DNA of 64,000 bases from Silene conica (GCA_029255685.2 CM055312.2:85663010-85727009); one strand, 5' to 3'; positions 19,224 to 31,396 are shown, numbered from the stretch's first letter. The notes: generated from the letters alone by a model not told the origin. A program made the numbers and translations.

Positions 19224-22200
19224 TCAAGTTGGAGCACTTGGTAAACCTAGTCCCAACTTGTATTGCAAATGATCGAACAATTCTCCACCTAATGCCTTTG
19301 TAAACAAGTCAGCTATTTGCTCTTTGCTTTTGACATGAGACACGTTAATCGTATTGGATACTAAATGTTGACGAACAAAGTGACAATCTATTTCAATATG
19401 CTTCGTTCTATTATGAAAAACAGGATTTTTCGCAATGTGTATTGCCGCTTGATTATCACAATAAACATTCATTGCCTTTGTGTGAAATACGCCCAATGAG
19501 GCCAAGAAGGCCTTAATCCATATAACTTCACTAGTCACAGCTCCCATGGCTCTATATTCCGCTTCTGCAGTGGATCTAGCTACCGTTACTTGTTTCTTTG
19601 TTCTCCAAGAAATAGGCGAGTTTCCAATTGATACGAAATATCCACTCAATGATCTCCTTGTCAATGGACAACTAGCATAATCTGAGTCACAATATCCTTC
19701 CACTTGCAAGGTTCCACCTTTTTTGAACAAAATTCCCTTGCTTGGACTCCGTTTAACATACCGCACTACTCGGAGAGCTGCTTCCCAATGTTCCTTACGA
19801 GGCTCGTTTACAAACTGAGATAGTATGTGAACGGCATAGACGAGGTCTGGTCTTGTAATTGTCAGATAAACTAACCTTCCTACAAGCCTTCGGTATTTCA
19901 TGATGTCTTTGAGAATGTATCCTTTTGCCATAGCCAAGTTATGCCGTGGCTGAATGGGGGTGTAAACTGTTTTTGCTCCTTCCATTCCCGCTTCTTCTAT
20001 GATGCCCATTGCATACTTACGTTGATTCAAGAACAACCCGTTTGCACTATGTGCCACTTCTATGCCCAAGAAGTATTTGAGTTTTCCCAAATCTTTGATT
20101 CCAAACTTCTTGTCCAAATAGCTTTTGAATTTCTCACAAGCCTCCCGATTATTGCTAACAACTATCATATCGTCAACATAAACTAGTACTCCTATGAACA
20201 CTCCATTTTTGTTGAGAGTAAATAGAGAATAGTCCGCCAACGACTGAACGAAACCATAGTTCTCCATTGACATGGTAAGTTTGGAAAACCAATTTCTTGA
20301 GGCCTGTTTTAATCCATAAATCGATTTTAGGAGTTTACATACCTTGCTTCCGTCTTTCCCTTCAAAGCCTTGAGGAATTTTCATGTAAACTTCCTCCTCG
20401 AGATCTCCATGTAGAAATGCATTGTTCACGTCAAGTTGCTCGATAAACCATCCCTTGATAACTGCCACCGCTAGCATGCACCTTACACTCGTCATTTTCG
20501 CGACGGGTGCATAGGTTTCGTGAAAATCAATTCCTTCCACTTGAGTGAACCCTTGCGCCACAAGCCTCGCCTTGTACCGCTCCACCGTTCCGTCTGCTTT
20601 ATATTTTATCTTGTACACCCACTTGCATCCAATGGGTCTTTTCCCTTTTGGTAATGTTACTATCTTCCATGTTTTATTGTTTTCGAGAGCCTCAATCTCC
20701 TTTTTCATGGCTGCTCTCCATTTCTGATCTCTCGCAGCTTGATAATAATAACTTGGCTCATAATTGGAATCAATCTTGGCTAAGAATGTTCTATGAGAAT
20801 GGCTAAAACAATTTGTAACAACATAATTGACTAGAGGATAACGCGTACCTGACCGTGAGGACGCCTTTTGAACGTGGTGAGTGCTCGAGTGTGGGGTAAC
20901 TATACTAGTCGATTTGCAGTAATAATCCCTCTTCCATACCGGCTCGAATTTTTCCCGAGCTCCGCGACCCATCATTCTTTCCTCACTGTCACCAATACCC
21001 GTTTGAATTTCTGTAGCTTGTTCATTAGTGTCGGTGCTACTTGTAGTGTTTTCTACATTAACCACTACATTCTGATCAGTGGCAGTACCGGTTTCTACTT
21101 CATGGGCTGTGATTTCTCATGTTTCATCCTCTGCCTCTACATTCATATTATTTTCCGCTGACATACTGCCCCTTATGACATTAGGCAGGTCTATGTAATC
21201 AGTGGAATTATTATCCCCGTTATACAAGTTCGTTCCATTCTCTGTTCGCATCTCAGCAGTATTCGTAATAGAATACGGGTAAATGTGCTCATAAAACAGA
21301 ACATCCCGTGACACAAAGACCCGTTTGTCGTTTAAGTCATAAAATTTCCATCCTTTTTTACTATGAGGATACCCAATAAAAATACACCGCTTCCCTCGTT
21401 CTCCAAACTTGTCTCGTGTTCTATCTTTATTATGAACGTAACACAAGCATCCAAAGACCTTCAAATTGTCGAAAATAGGTTGTTTACGATGTAATATTTC
21501 ATAGGGTGTCTTACCATCTAGCAAGGGTGTTGGAGTCCTATTTATTAGGTATGCAGCCGTGAGTATGCACTCCCCCCAAAACTGAATTGGTAAATTTCCT
21601 TGGAATCGTAATGCTCTTGCTTTCTCAAGGATGTGACGGTGTTTTCGCTCTACCTGACCATTTTGTTGTGGTGTCTCTATGTTACTAGTTTGGAACAAAA
21701 TACCATTCTCTTCGTAGTAGTGATTCATGGGCCCAGATAATAATTCCGTTCCATTATCACTTTGAATGACTCTCACGCATGTTTCAAATTGGGTCTTTAC
21801 CATTTGACAAAAGATTTTCATTAGGTCTCCTGCCTCACCTTTTTCTTTCATGAGATATACCCACACTCCCCGACTATGGTCGTCTACAATCGTCAAGAAA
21901 TAATGAGCTCGAGTGAGACTAGCAACTCGGTACTTTCCCCATATGTCACAATGAATAAGACCAAACAAATTGTCACATCTCTTATTATTAAGCTTAAATG
22001 GAGTACGTGATTGTTTTGCTCTACAACACGCATCACAAACATCATCGGAAAACCAACTTAAATTGTGTCCTACTAATGAAGAAAAACGAGAGAAAATACT
22101 TTTCGAAGGATGCCCGAGTCGCTTATGCCATAGCTTGCTTTCCTTTGATGTCGTGACCTGACTAGCATACTCAATCTCCTTCGACTTATAATAGTATACC

Positions 22201-23716
22201 CCGTCTCGATGCTCACCCCGTCCAATCGTCATCCTCGTAGTTCGGTCTTGCATTTCACAATAATCGGAATAAAACGTTATTAGACAATCGTTCTCTTGTA
22301 TCAGATGTTGGACAGAAATTAAATTACAGGTGAGCATAGGAACAAATAGGACATCTTCCAAGAGAAAGCCGCGACTGAGTTGAATTTGGCCATGTATGTT
22401 GGCTTCTACTTTCCTCCCATCTGGCATACTTACTAATGATGGTGCACTAACCCATGAATTCATTAACAGTGCACGATTTCCTGTCATATGGTGCGACGCA
22501 CCACTGTCTATCATCCACTCGACATCAACTGTTAAACTCATACCTTTTAATTTTTCGTTTCCATTAGAACTTCCGCTCAACAGTGTTCGAAGCTGCTCTA
22601 TCTCCTCATCTGTAAAAGGAACATTCTTACTTGTTTCTCCTTGTCGCTGCCCCGCTGTTGTTGCTGCGCTAGCCTGGTGGGGATGTCCTCTGCCTCTGCC
22701 CCTTCCACGATTGCCAGTCCCGCGTCCAGAACCACCTCCTCTGCGCCCTCTCGCCCTTTCACGTGCTTTTACTTCCTCGTAGTCGTGCTTATCATAACAA
22801 TTGTCCTCCGTATGATAGTACTTCCCGCAATGGCTGCACTGAGGTGGCGCTCCTTCTTCAGATTCTGGTTTCACGTTCCGTCCTTTTCCTCCATTGTGGA
22901 CTTTGGCAATCATGGCGGCTTCATTCCGTTCTTCCTTTACTTTGGTAAGGTAAGTATGTCTTTCTTCTCGTAAGATTAAGGCATATGCTCGACTCAAGGT
23001 TGCAATAGGATCCTCCATCAGTAGGTTAGTTCTTATGTTCCCATACAATTTAGAATCTAAACCCATTAAAAACTGATGTACCTTTTCCTCTTCCCTTTCC
23101 TTCGTAATTGACGCAGCAGCACCGCACGTGCAATCTTTTATTTTGCTGTAGTTTGCCAATTCATCCCAGATAGTTTTTAGTCTCGTGTAGTACTCAACTA
23201 CTGTGTCCCTGCCTTGCTTGCAATCGTTTAGCTCGCCTTTCAACTGATGCATCCGAGGTGCGTTCCCTGCCGAGTACGTTCACGAAGTTCGTCCCAAACA
23301 TCTTTTATTGGTTGCGAAAAGGTGATACTCGGATGTAAATTTGGATCGATGACGTTCCGAATCCATGCCCTTAGCATAGCATTACATTGGCGCCATGCTA
23401 CTAACTCGAGGCTATCTTCATCACTATTACTCTCCGGCTCTTTTACCCTCCCTTCGATAAAAGCCAATTTATTTTTGGCATCCAACCCGTTCTTAACTGC
23501 ATCCGCCCACATCTCATAATTTTGGCCGTTGAATATGATTTGTGTAACGTTTAGGTTTGGATTATCGGAAGGATGAAGGTAAAGAGGCGATGTCATGGGA
23601 ATTGTCTTTAGACCGTTCCCCTTTAGTTTTTCATCTTTACCGGTCATGGTGAATATTGTGTTTGTACTTTGAATCTTCGTCTTACTTTGTCGCTGGGGTT
23701 TTATTGTTTGGATCAA
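19224..23716 (-). pseudogene. Copia gag-pol polyprotein, one frameshift and one in-frame stop
   Basis: Gag (from ATG 23716) passes to a CCHC knuckle (CSHCGKYYHTEDNC), then protease (WMIDSGASHH), then integrase (HKRLGHPS zinc motif, HCDIWGK, IQSDNGTEL and the PQQNGQVERKH region). It then carries RT (QLDVNNAFLHGDLEEEVYMK and the catalytic VYVDDMI) and RNase H (EGYCDSDYA...ARSTAEAEYRAM, VYCDNQAAIHIAKNP). The order protease-integrase-RT-RNase H defines Ty1/Copia. Two lesions are seen: a one-base loss near 23278 shifting gag out of the pol frame, and a TGA at 21117-21119 in the linker between integrase and RT. Everything else is open, consistent with the young LTRs. Confidence 0.95.
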
Positions 23717-23735
23717 TTAGGTGCTCTTGATACCA

Positions 23736-23959
23736 TGAGAATTTCTAAAGAACAGAAAAAAGTGATTGAAATATTGTAAATATTATTGATCCTTCAACGT
23801 ACATCCAATACATCCATATATACTACACTTAGCATGTAGTACAATTCTACTCAAACCAAAACTCATGATAAATTATCTATCTTACCTAAAAGATAAAGAA
23901 TACACAAAAGATAAATTACTTATTCATATTCCATATATCTTATGGAATATATTCTAACA
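23736..23959 (-). repeat. Copia 5' LTR
   Basis: 224 bp, differing from the other LTR at two sites near its edge. It should hold the promoter in minus orientation. Confidence 0.9.
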
Positions 23960-23964
23960 CTATC

Positions 23965-24385
23965 ACTATTTATTATTTCGTTGGTCCGTCAATCCAATTA
24001 TTTATTTACATTTTATAGTTTTTGCAAGAATTACTTTAGTCAAAAATTACAAATAATTAAAATGGAGTATACTAATTATAGAAGTAGAGACATAAGCTAA
24101 ACGGTCGGGGGTACATTATTTTTTTTTTTTCCAGCAAATCTACTTCATAAATATTTTATAAAGCATTATAAGATTTTTTTTGAAAAAGTCACAAAAGAAT
24201 ACATAAAAATGTCCTTGTGACTTGTGAGGTTCAAACCCACAATATTCAACAATACTTCACTAATGTTGATATGTTACCACTATGCCAATAGCAGAATAAT
24301 GACTAATCCACTACTTTGTTTAGTAATTAAACCTGCAAAGCGACCCGGGCTATGACCCATTTGGCCCGGGAATAGCTTCGTCTTT
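23965..24385. other. hAT interior, no gene
   Basis: AT-rich with a GGTTCAAACCC-type block (about 24230) like those in the other hAT copies here. No coding frame. Confidence 0.4.
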
Positions 24386-24420
24386 GAGTGGCAGATCTAG
24401 GAAATTAGAGCTGGTAGCTA

Positions 24421-24784
24421 GGTAGCACGGACACTTCTCTTAATTAGTCGTCCCGTGTTCGAAACCGTGTCCGATAATCGGACATCCGACACTCGTTGGA
24501 TACATGGCTAAATATATTATAGTTTAAACGAGGAATAAAATTTTAAAAAAGATCGATTAGAAGATGAGTTTGGGTGGAAAAATGAGAATTAGTTATAGTA
24601 AAGGCCGAGTTGTACCTTTATTTGTTTAGATTTAACTTCAAATACATGATAAATGAAATTTTACGTTATTTATAACCATTAAATATATATTTTATTATAC
24701 TTAAATGACATGTCCCCTGTCCTAAATTTCATGGGATGTCGTGTCACGTGTCCGTGTCGTGTCCGTGTCCGTTTTGGTGCTACC
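24421..24784. mobile_element. Small TIR element with GTGTCCGTGTCC repeats
   Basis: GGTAGCAC at 24421 mirrors GTGCTACC at 24784, flanked on both sides by TA. Both subterminal regions contain GGACAC/GTGTCC runs. A 364-bp non-coding MITE-like unit inside a hAT-like sequence. The superfamily is uncertain because the TSD is only TA. Confidence 0.5.
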
Positions 24785-25439
24785 TAAGCCGGGAGCACTA
24801 AAAAAATTTAAACGCGCATTTTTATGCGCGTCTAAGACAACATTTGTATATTTTTTGCCTGAATTAGTTATTATTATATACGTAAAACAATGAAAAAAGA
24901 ATTAATTTTATATATATTTTATTTTTAAAAAATAAAGTCTTCTCTAAAATACTTTAGTTCTAAATATATGTAAAAAAATATTTATTTTGGTTAATATAAC
25001 AAAGAGTTTTTTGTGAGAAACTACTTTATATTTATGTTCATCTGTGAACAACTACCTTACTTTTTTTGTTAAAAACTACCTTACATTTTTTTTTGTTAAA
25101 ACCTACCAAAAATAAGACTCGGGTCAATTTCCGATGATAACTTGGATTTTTTTTTGTTAAAACATTTTATATTGTTCACCTACTTCCCCATTAATCATTT
25201 TTAAAGCTTTTTCTTACCATAATATGCCTTGTAATAACTCACCTCAATCCCGAACTCTTTTAACAACTTTTTCTGAAAAATGCTTACCTTTGTCCCAGGT
25301 TGAAGCCTCCAATAATCTATGTACCTATCTGCCAAATAGAGAGAAGTACACTTGTTGTTGTGGTCAATCCAACCACAGTTATCGCCGGAACTTGGCCCGA
25401 ATCTTATTTTTGATAGGTTTTAACAAAAAAAATAAAGGA

Positions 25440-25720
25440 AAATTTAACAAATATAATCCCAATTATCACTCTTCTTCTCAAAATAATCTCAACTATCAAT
25501 ATTTCCGCAATAATCCCAACTTTCATACCACTCTTCTCAAAATAGTTTAGTGTGACTGGTAAGTCGTAAGAAAGGTTATGATTATTGCGGAAATATTAAT
25601 AGTTGAGATTATTTTGAGAAGAAGAATGGTAGTTGAGATTATTTTGAGAAGGGTAGTGTGAAAATTGGGATTATTGCGGGAATATTGATAGTTGAAATTA
25701 TTTTTAGAAATCACTCATCT
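25440..25720. repeat. Inverted and direct repeats of a CTCAAAATAATCTCAACTA unit
   Basis: CTTCTTCTCAAAATAATCTC (about 25472) is mirrored by GAGATTATTTTGAGAAGAAG (about 25606), with matching flanks AATATTTCCGCAATAATCCC / GGGATTATTGCGG. The arrangement can fold into a roughly 60-bp stem and is repeated once more to 25710. Confidence 0.7.
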
Positions 25721-25864
25721 AAAATAATCTTAATTATGCAAAAACGAACCGGTAATCATATATTTATCTAATGTAGAAGCCAAGCTGCTGACGTGGCATC
25801 ACATAAAACAATCTCTGTCTTACATGACGCGATTTAAAGCCTCCTAACATATTACTAAACTGAT

Positions 25865-26370
25865 TGTCCAATAAAATTTTTAAAATCCGTCAACCATGGT
25901 CAATATCCGTGAATCATGCACAAAACAGATTATGGTTTTAAATTGTTTCCTAAACAGAAAAGAATAATAATAATAATAATCTAAATATTTGATTGAAATT
26001 AATTTCCAAAACAAAATTTTTAAAATCCGTGAATCATGTTGAATAAATTTTCTAAACTGAAAAGAATAATAATAATAACCTAAAGATTTGATTGAAATTA
26101 ATTTCCAAAAAAAAAATTTTAAAATCTGTGAAGCATGGTCAATAAACTAAACTGAAAAGAATAATAATAATTTTGTGAATCATGGTAAATTCCGTGAATC
26201 ACGTTAATTTTGTTTAAATTTCCTAAATTAAAAAGAATCATAATCATAATAATAACTGAAAAATATGTTTCACAATTAATTTTCTAAATAAAATTTCAAG
26301 ATTCCGTGAATCCATGAATCCATGAATTATGCACAATTAATTGACCTAATCTGAAAAGAATAATAACTGA
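25865..26370. repeat. Degenerate tandem array, about 100-bp period
   Basis: Four to five diverged copies of a unit containing AAAATCCGTGAATCATG, an A/T stretch, and CTGAAAAGAATAATAATAA. Confidence 0.75.
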
Positions 26371-26585
26371 ATGATTTTAAATATGGATAGATTATGGTTT
26401 GAAATTAATTTACTAAACTAAATCCTAATGTGAAACAATAACTAAATTAGGGATTAGTGAGTGAGTGTGAGATTGTATAATTAGGGATTTTGAAAGGAGG
26501 CGGGGAAGGTGAGTGACGAGATGAACATAGAATAGTAATTCAATTTGAGTTTATGTGATGAAAATGAAAATCTGTGATAAACAAA

Positions 26586-26627
26586 AAATGATGATGATGA
26601 TGATGATGATGATTGATGATGATGGTT
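26586..26627. repeat. (GAT)n microsatellite
   Basis: About 13 GAT/ATG units with one interruption. Confidence 0.9.
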
Positions 26628-27065
26628 TCTATTTGGTGGGCAATGATGCGCCGACAATGAATAGTTAGATGATTAATATTGTTTTTTCATTTTTTTTGTC
26701 TTTTAACTTATAAATATATAGGTCGGATTAATTTAATCCGACTCGGTTTATATATTAATGTATGCGTCTTAATTTATGCGAACGCATTTTAGTTTTAATC
26801 TAACACGATTTTTCACATAACGCTATGTAATTTTTAAACTAAAAGTATTTATATTTATTTAATATTATTAACAATAATTTCATATTATTAAAGTACTAAA
26901 ATAATCAATTTCTTTATCTTTATATTAATTTCATATTTTAAAATTCTAAAATAATTAATTTCTTTATCATTTAATTATTAACAATATTAATTTCATATTA
27001 TTAAAGTTCTAAAATAATTGATTTCTTTCTCTTTATATTATTAACAATATTAATTTAAATTATTA

Positions 27066-27101
27066 AAAACAGACCCGTGAAGTTTACGGGTTACAACCTA
27101 G
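27066..27101 (+). mobile_element. Helitron-like 3' terminus
   Basis: ACCCGTGAAGTTTACGGGT is a 6-bp stem hairpin, followed by TACAAC and then CTAG|T, the pattern of a Helitron 3' end (hairpin, CTRR, insertion before T). The inverted counterpart at 40088-40116 has almost the same sequence. The 5' TC end was not located. Confidence 0.5.
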
Positions 27102-28445
27102 TTACACTTAAATCACCAACATTCCTCCCCCATTTAAGCGTAGTACAAGATTTAAAATATAACTTAACAAACGTTCCAATTTATGCATAAATGAAAATGT
27201 CACGAAGATTGAATTTCCACTTTGTGAAATTACACGTTCCAAATATTCGAGTATCGGGGTGTGACTAAGCATTGAACCCTTACCATTTTGAATACATGAA
27301 GATAACTCACACATAAACTAATTTACTTCTAAAATTATATAAATCGACACTTAATTACACGCCTAACGTCCCATATCTATTCATGAACATTTGAGGAGCC
27401 AAACTCATTCTCCCCCGTCATAGTTATTCGTCCATTAACAATTCCGTAATTCCGTAATAATTTAATAAGCGTACACTCCGTACTTCCCGAACTTATTTTA
27501 TATTGTGATTTCCAACATTCCTCCCCCATTTAAGCGTAATACAAGATATAAAATATAACTTAACGAACATCCAATTTATGATAAATGAAAATGTCACGAA
27601 GATTGAATTTCCACTTAGTTAAATTAAACATTCCAAATATTCGAGTATCGGGGTGTGACTAAGCATTGAACCCTTACTACCCATTTTGAATACATGAAGA
27701 TAGCTCACACATAAACTAATTTACTTCTAAAATTACATAAACCGACACTTAATTACAAGCCTAGTGTCCCATATAAATTAAAGAACATTTGAGGAGCCAA
27801 ACTCAACCTCCCCCGTCATAGTTATTCGTCCAATAACTATTCCGTAATTCCGTAAATAATTTAACAAGCGTACACTTCGTACTTCCCGAACTTATTTTAT
27901 ACATTATTTAGGAAATCACCGATCTAAACCAATTTTAATTACGCAAAAACGAACCGGTAATTACACTTAAATCACCAACATTCCTCTTTCATTTAAGCGT
28001 AATGCAAGATTTAATATATAACTTAACAAACGTTCCAATTTATGCATAAATGAAAATGTCATGAAGATTGAATTTCCACTTAGTTAAATTACGCATTCCA
28101 AATATTCAAGTATCGGGGTGTGACTAAGCATTGAACCCTTACTACCCATTTTGAATACATGAAGATAACTCACACATAAACTAGTTTACTTCTAAAATTA
28201 CATAAACCGACACTCAATTACAAGCCTAGTGTCCCATATCTATTCATGAACATTTGAGGAGCCGAACTCAATCTCCCCCGTCATAGTTATTCGTCCAAAA
28301 CTATTCCGCAATTCGGTAAATAATTTAATAAGCGTACACTCCGTACTTCCCGAACTTATTTTATATTATTTAGGAAATCACCCATCTAAAACAATCTTAA
28401 TTACGCAAAAACGAACCGATAATTATACTTAAATCACCAACAAAC
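27102..28445. repeat. Tandem array of three 400-460 bp units
   Basis: Units begin near 27105, 27508 and 27961, with a partial fourth at 28422. Shared blocks include ATTCCTCCCCCATTTAAGCG, GAATTTCCACTT, AGTATCGGGGTGTGACTAAG and CCCCCGTCATAGTTATTCGT. Copies are about 90 percent alike by eye. Non-coding. Confidence 0.85.
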
Positions 28446-28891
28446 ATGTGTCCCCGACTCCCCGTACTTGACGACGGTAAACACTAAACACCATGCCTCC
28501 CCAACGCACCACTATCGGTCTATAAACCCTAATCGATAATTGATAAACAATTATATACATTATTTAGCGAATTTTATAAACCCTAATACTTTAAGAAAAC
28601 ATGCTAACAATTTATAAATGACTATATTACTTCACTAATTGAAGAATTGTGATCCGTTGTTTCAGTTTTAGAGGAGTTAGATTTAATTTTAAAGAAAAAC
28701 GTACATACGAAATAATTTGTTTAGGTATGGGAAAAGGGTATGAAATGAAAACTTTGTGAAAAAGAAAAATCCGTATGTGAAAAAAGTAAAGTCTGTATGT
28801 GAAAATAAAAGTAATTCCAAAAATTTATACTAAAATTTTATTGGGGGCACCTGCCCCCGGTCCCCTACCTGAATTCGCCCCTCAGTACATG

Positions 28892-29874
28892 TAGTCCATT
28901 ACTCGCTAGAGAATATTTCCTTAGATAGAAAAGAATTAATATTCGAGTGACTTTCTTTATCTTTATCTTTATCCTCATCCTTGCCAATTATTTGCTAACA
29001 TAAGTAACACTTTTATGTATTGATTGTAGAAATTAAAACATTTACGCAAAACATCATCCCTTATTCTTATTCTTATCTCCTTTTTTTCATAAAAGAAATT
29101 AGTGGGATCACACAAAGTACATCGGCCAATAGACTAGCATTATTATGCATAATTGATGCCTCTTGTTCTTTTAATTGCAAATAATGGTTTTCTACGTTTT
29201 TTAAATGTCACTATCGATGTCATTGGTATGACAAATGCAAATAAGATAAATGAAGATCGATAAAAAACCAAAAGACACTCATTTATGTCCTTATGTTGCT
29301 CTTCTTTGTTAGTTAACTAAATATACATGTAACTTTGTATTCATTAATTCATCAATGCAAATACTAAGGAAAGAATTAAGGCAGGAGATTCGAGATAAGG
29401 CTCGAGTTTGTTGTTGTTGTTGTTGAATCGTTCCTGGTAGACCATGTTGACTCGGCTTTATTCTTAACAACTGAGTCAAGTATGGTGTTAATATCGCGAC
29501 TACGATTACCGCCTTTGAACATGTTCATTGTTGCTCATCCAGCTTTGGTAAATTATATACCGTTCTTTTTACATAAAAAAGTCTAATTGTTCTTGGCATA
29601 GGACTGTCAACTTTGTCTAATGATGTTATATTTGATACATAAAATGTATAATTTAAAATCTTATTGTTAATCTATTATTGGCCATATTTCATTCTATTCG
29701 AATCTCAAAGTTTTCCTTAAAGATGAACTATAATTCTGTAAAAAACAGGAATTTGTAATCATACACAAGTAACAACTTGACAAAAATAAATAACAATTGA
29801 TCAACACACTGCCGTAAAATGAAAATAGATAACCAAAATAAAATCGAATTCGCTTGCAAACTACAGTATACTAC
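28892..29874. other. Intergenic between hAT composite and F-box gene
   Basis: AT-rich, no gene recognised. The first few hundred bases are the original distal upstream DNA of the MLP gene before hAT insertion. The end next to 29875 would be the 3' UTR of the F-box gene. Confidence 0.4.
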
Positions 29875-31074
29875 CTATTTAGCCAAACACAAGTCCCGGC
29901 CGAAGGAGCTTTCAACCCACAGAGGCGATGGACAGGGAGACGGATTTATTGATGGAGTATAGTAAAAGTCCCCGATGTTTTGTCCAGCTTTGAAATCATA
30001 CACACCCATATCACATACATAGCGATTATCCATGATATTGTCCGTATAATATATGCAGTTAGGCTTACAGCCTTGAGAAGGCATAGCCGCCATGGAGAAA
30101 GACGAGTTACAGCCCACAAAAAGAGCTCTATCTCTAAGCTCACTTACTTCTGTTGCTACGCCACTGTCAACATCGATCTCCCATACTTTAAAACCCGTGG
30201 TAATGTACATATTTTCCTCTTCATTCCAACTAACCACACGCGAGACTAGCAATAGCTCACCGCCTGATTCAACCAAGTATAATGAGCCGGGGAAGGTGCA
30301 CCTAAAGTTCATGGTTGCAACGATTCTTTGATTTGGAGGACTCGATTTACCTAAACCATGGACCCTTCCTATTTGGTCGACAGCATAGAATTCTCCATTG
30401 AAAAAAGTGACATCCAGGAATGCGTCACGGGGGCCGTCATACCCGTCACAGGGGAACAATGTCCACTCTGTATCTCCACTCCTCCAGAAAGCGAGCCTTC
30501 GGAGAAAAATCATAGCCATCATGTAATCAGAGGTGGTTGTAGGACATTCCGAGAGCGCAAATTTACTGAACATCATCAAATATAAATCATAATCCCATAG
30601 ATGATTAAAATATCGTATTGTGTGTTCAGGAACAGCAGGCGGTTGAATAACAGTTTTAGAAACGGGATGCATGAGAACGATATTAAAACCGATTTGTGTG
30701 ACGCAAATTAACCAACCCCGTGAAGAAAAGTATCTCCAATCACTGGCTTCTTCTTCATCAACTGAAAACAAGAGCCTCAACCCCGAGATATCAGCGTTTG
30801 GGTGATCACCTCCTCGAGTAACTGATGGTGTCAGCAATTCTACCTCAAAAGCCAGCCGCTTATTAAGGCCAGAAAACACAACTTTTGAACAACGAGGTGG
30901 ATCTACGTGCATCAACAATGGTGTTCTAAGTGACGACCATGGTTCCCGGGCTAGTTTTGTTGCCCTTCTCCACCAACTACATACGCAACCAAATACTTTA
31001 AAATCTTCGTAAAACTCTATTTTCTCCGCAATCATAATCGTAAGATCGAGATGAAGATTGCTCCAATCAGCCAT
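29875..31074 (-). CDS. F-box protein with DUF295 domain, 399 aa, intact
   Basis: One exon, ATG at 31074 to stop at 29875. Residues 1-45 form a divergent F-box (WSNLHLDLTIMIAEKIEFYE, then VFGCVCSWWRRAT), the part that would dock on SKP1 of an SCF ubiquitin ligase. The remainder is a DUF295-type beta-propeller-like region ending with the family signature DRALFVGCNSSFSMAA...CKPNCIYYTDN. Length and lack of introns are usual for this large plant family (SKIP23/KIB-like relatives). No frameshift or stop interrupts it. Targets cannot be told from sequence. Both flanks are transposons (hAT composite and Helitron/hAT), so it is an isolated gene island. Confidence 0.92.
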   Translation of the reverse strand: MADWSNLHLDLTIMIAEKIEFYEDFKVFGCVCSWWRRATKLAREPWSSLRTPLLMHVDPPRCSKVVFSGLNKRLAFEVELLTPSVTRGGDHPNADISGLRLLFSVDEEEASDWRYFSSRGWLICVTQIGFNIVLMHPVSKTVIQPPAVPEHTIRYFNHLWDYDLYLMMFSKFALSECPTTTSDYMMAMIFLRRLAFWRSGDTEWTLFPCDGYDGPRDAFLDVTFFNGEFYAVDQIGRVHGLGKSSPPNQRIVATMNFRCTFPGSLYLVESGGELLLVSRVVSWNEEENMYITTGFKVWEIDVDSGVATEVSELRDRALFVGCNSSFSMAAMPSQGCKPNCIYYTDNIMDNRYVCDMGVYDFKAGQNIGDFYYTPSINPSPCPSPLWVESSFGRDLCLAK

Positions 31075-31170
31075 CCCTTCTTTTTTATCTTTCCAATTCT
31101 AATCTTAATTAATACTAGATGACCTAAATAAGCGAGAGAAACACCAAAACGCCAAGGGGGCAGGCGTCAT

Positions 31171-31179
31171 CTATATATA
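31171..31179 (-). promoter_or_regulatory. Probable TATA box of the F-box gene
   Basis: GTATATATAG on the minus strand, about 100 bp above the ATG, inside the only unique-looking DNA between the gene and the Helitron end at 31397. Confidence 0.5.
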
Positions 31180-31396
31180 CGTATGCTAGGACTGTCAGAC
31201 CCAATACAACATGGAAACGGATTCCTTCTGCGCTAGGAAAACCATACATCACTCTTGTTTCTTGGGCCTGATTATTTTTATTCCGGCCATTATTGCTTCT
31301 AACATAGTATGACTTGGCAAAACCTGACACAGACTCAACAAAACCGATCCGACTCGCTCGATAATTGACCTGTCTGACACCCGAAAATACTAAAAA

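Larger units (their letters stand above)
18993..23959 (-). mobile_element. Ty1/Copia LTR retrotransposon, complete, recent
   Basis: Two 224-bp LTRs (18993-19216 and 23736-23959) differ at only two positions. The TSD CTATC is at 18988-18992 and 23960-23964. In element orientation a primer site TGGTATCAAGAGCA directly follows the 5' LTR (minus strand, from 23735) and matches the initiator Met-tRNA 3' end type. A purine tract TTGAGGGGGAG precedes the 3' LTR. Orientation is minus. LTR identity implies insertion within roughly the last million years at usual plant rates. Confidence 0.95.
18886..28883. mobile_element. 10-kb hAT composite with nested Copia and repeat arrays
   Basis: The left end CAGTGGCGGCACGG at 18886 is preceded by AGTACATG (18878-18885). 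The right end GAATTCGCCCCTC at 28883 is followed by AGTACATG (28884-28891). This is a perfect 8-bp TSD with hAT-type termini (right end reverse complement GAGGGGCGAATTC). Inside are the Copia element (18993-23959), a second hAT-like start (GAGTGGCAGATCTAGG at 24386), a 364-bp TIR element, a Helitron terminus and tandem arrays. No hAT transposase is recognisable. The size reflects later nesting. It separates the MLP core promoter from the DNA that originally lay upstream (28892 onward). Confidence 0.7.

Noticed and set aside
24386..28883. A second, smaller hAT beginning GAGTGGCAGATCTAGG at 24386 and using the 28883 end
   Set aside because: The 8 bases before 24386 (TCGTCTTT) do not match those after 28883 (AGTACATG), while the bases before 18886 match perfectly. 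It may be a nested hAT remnant without its right end.
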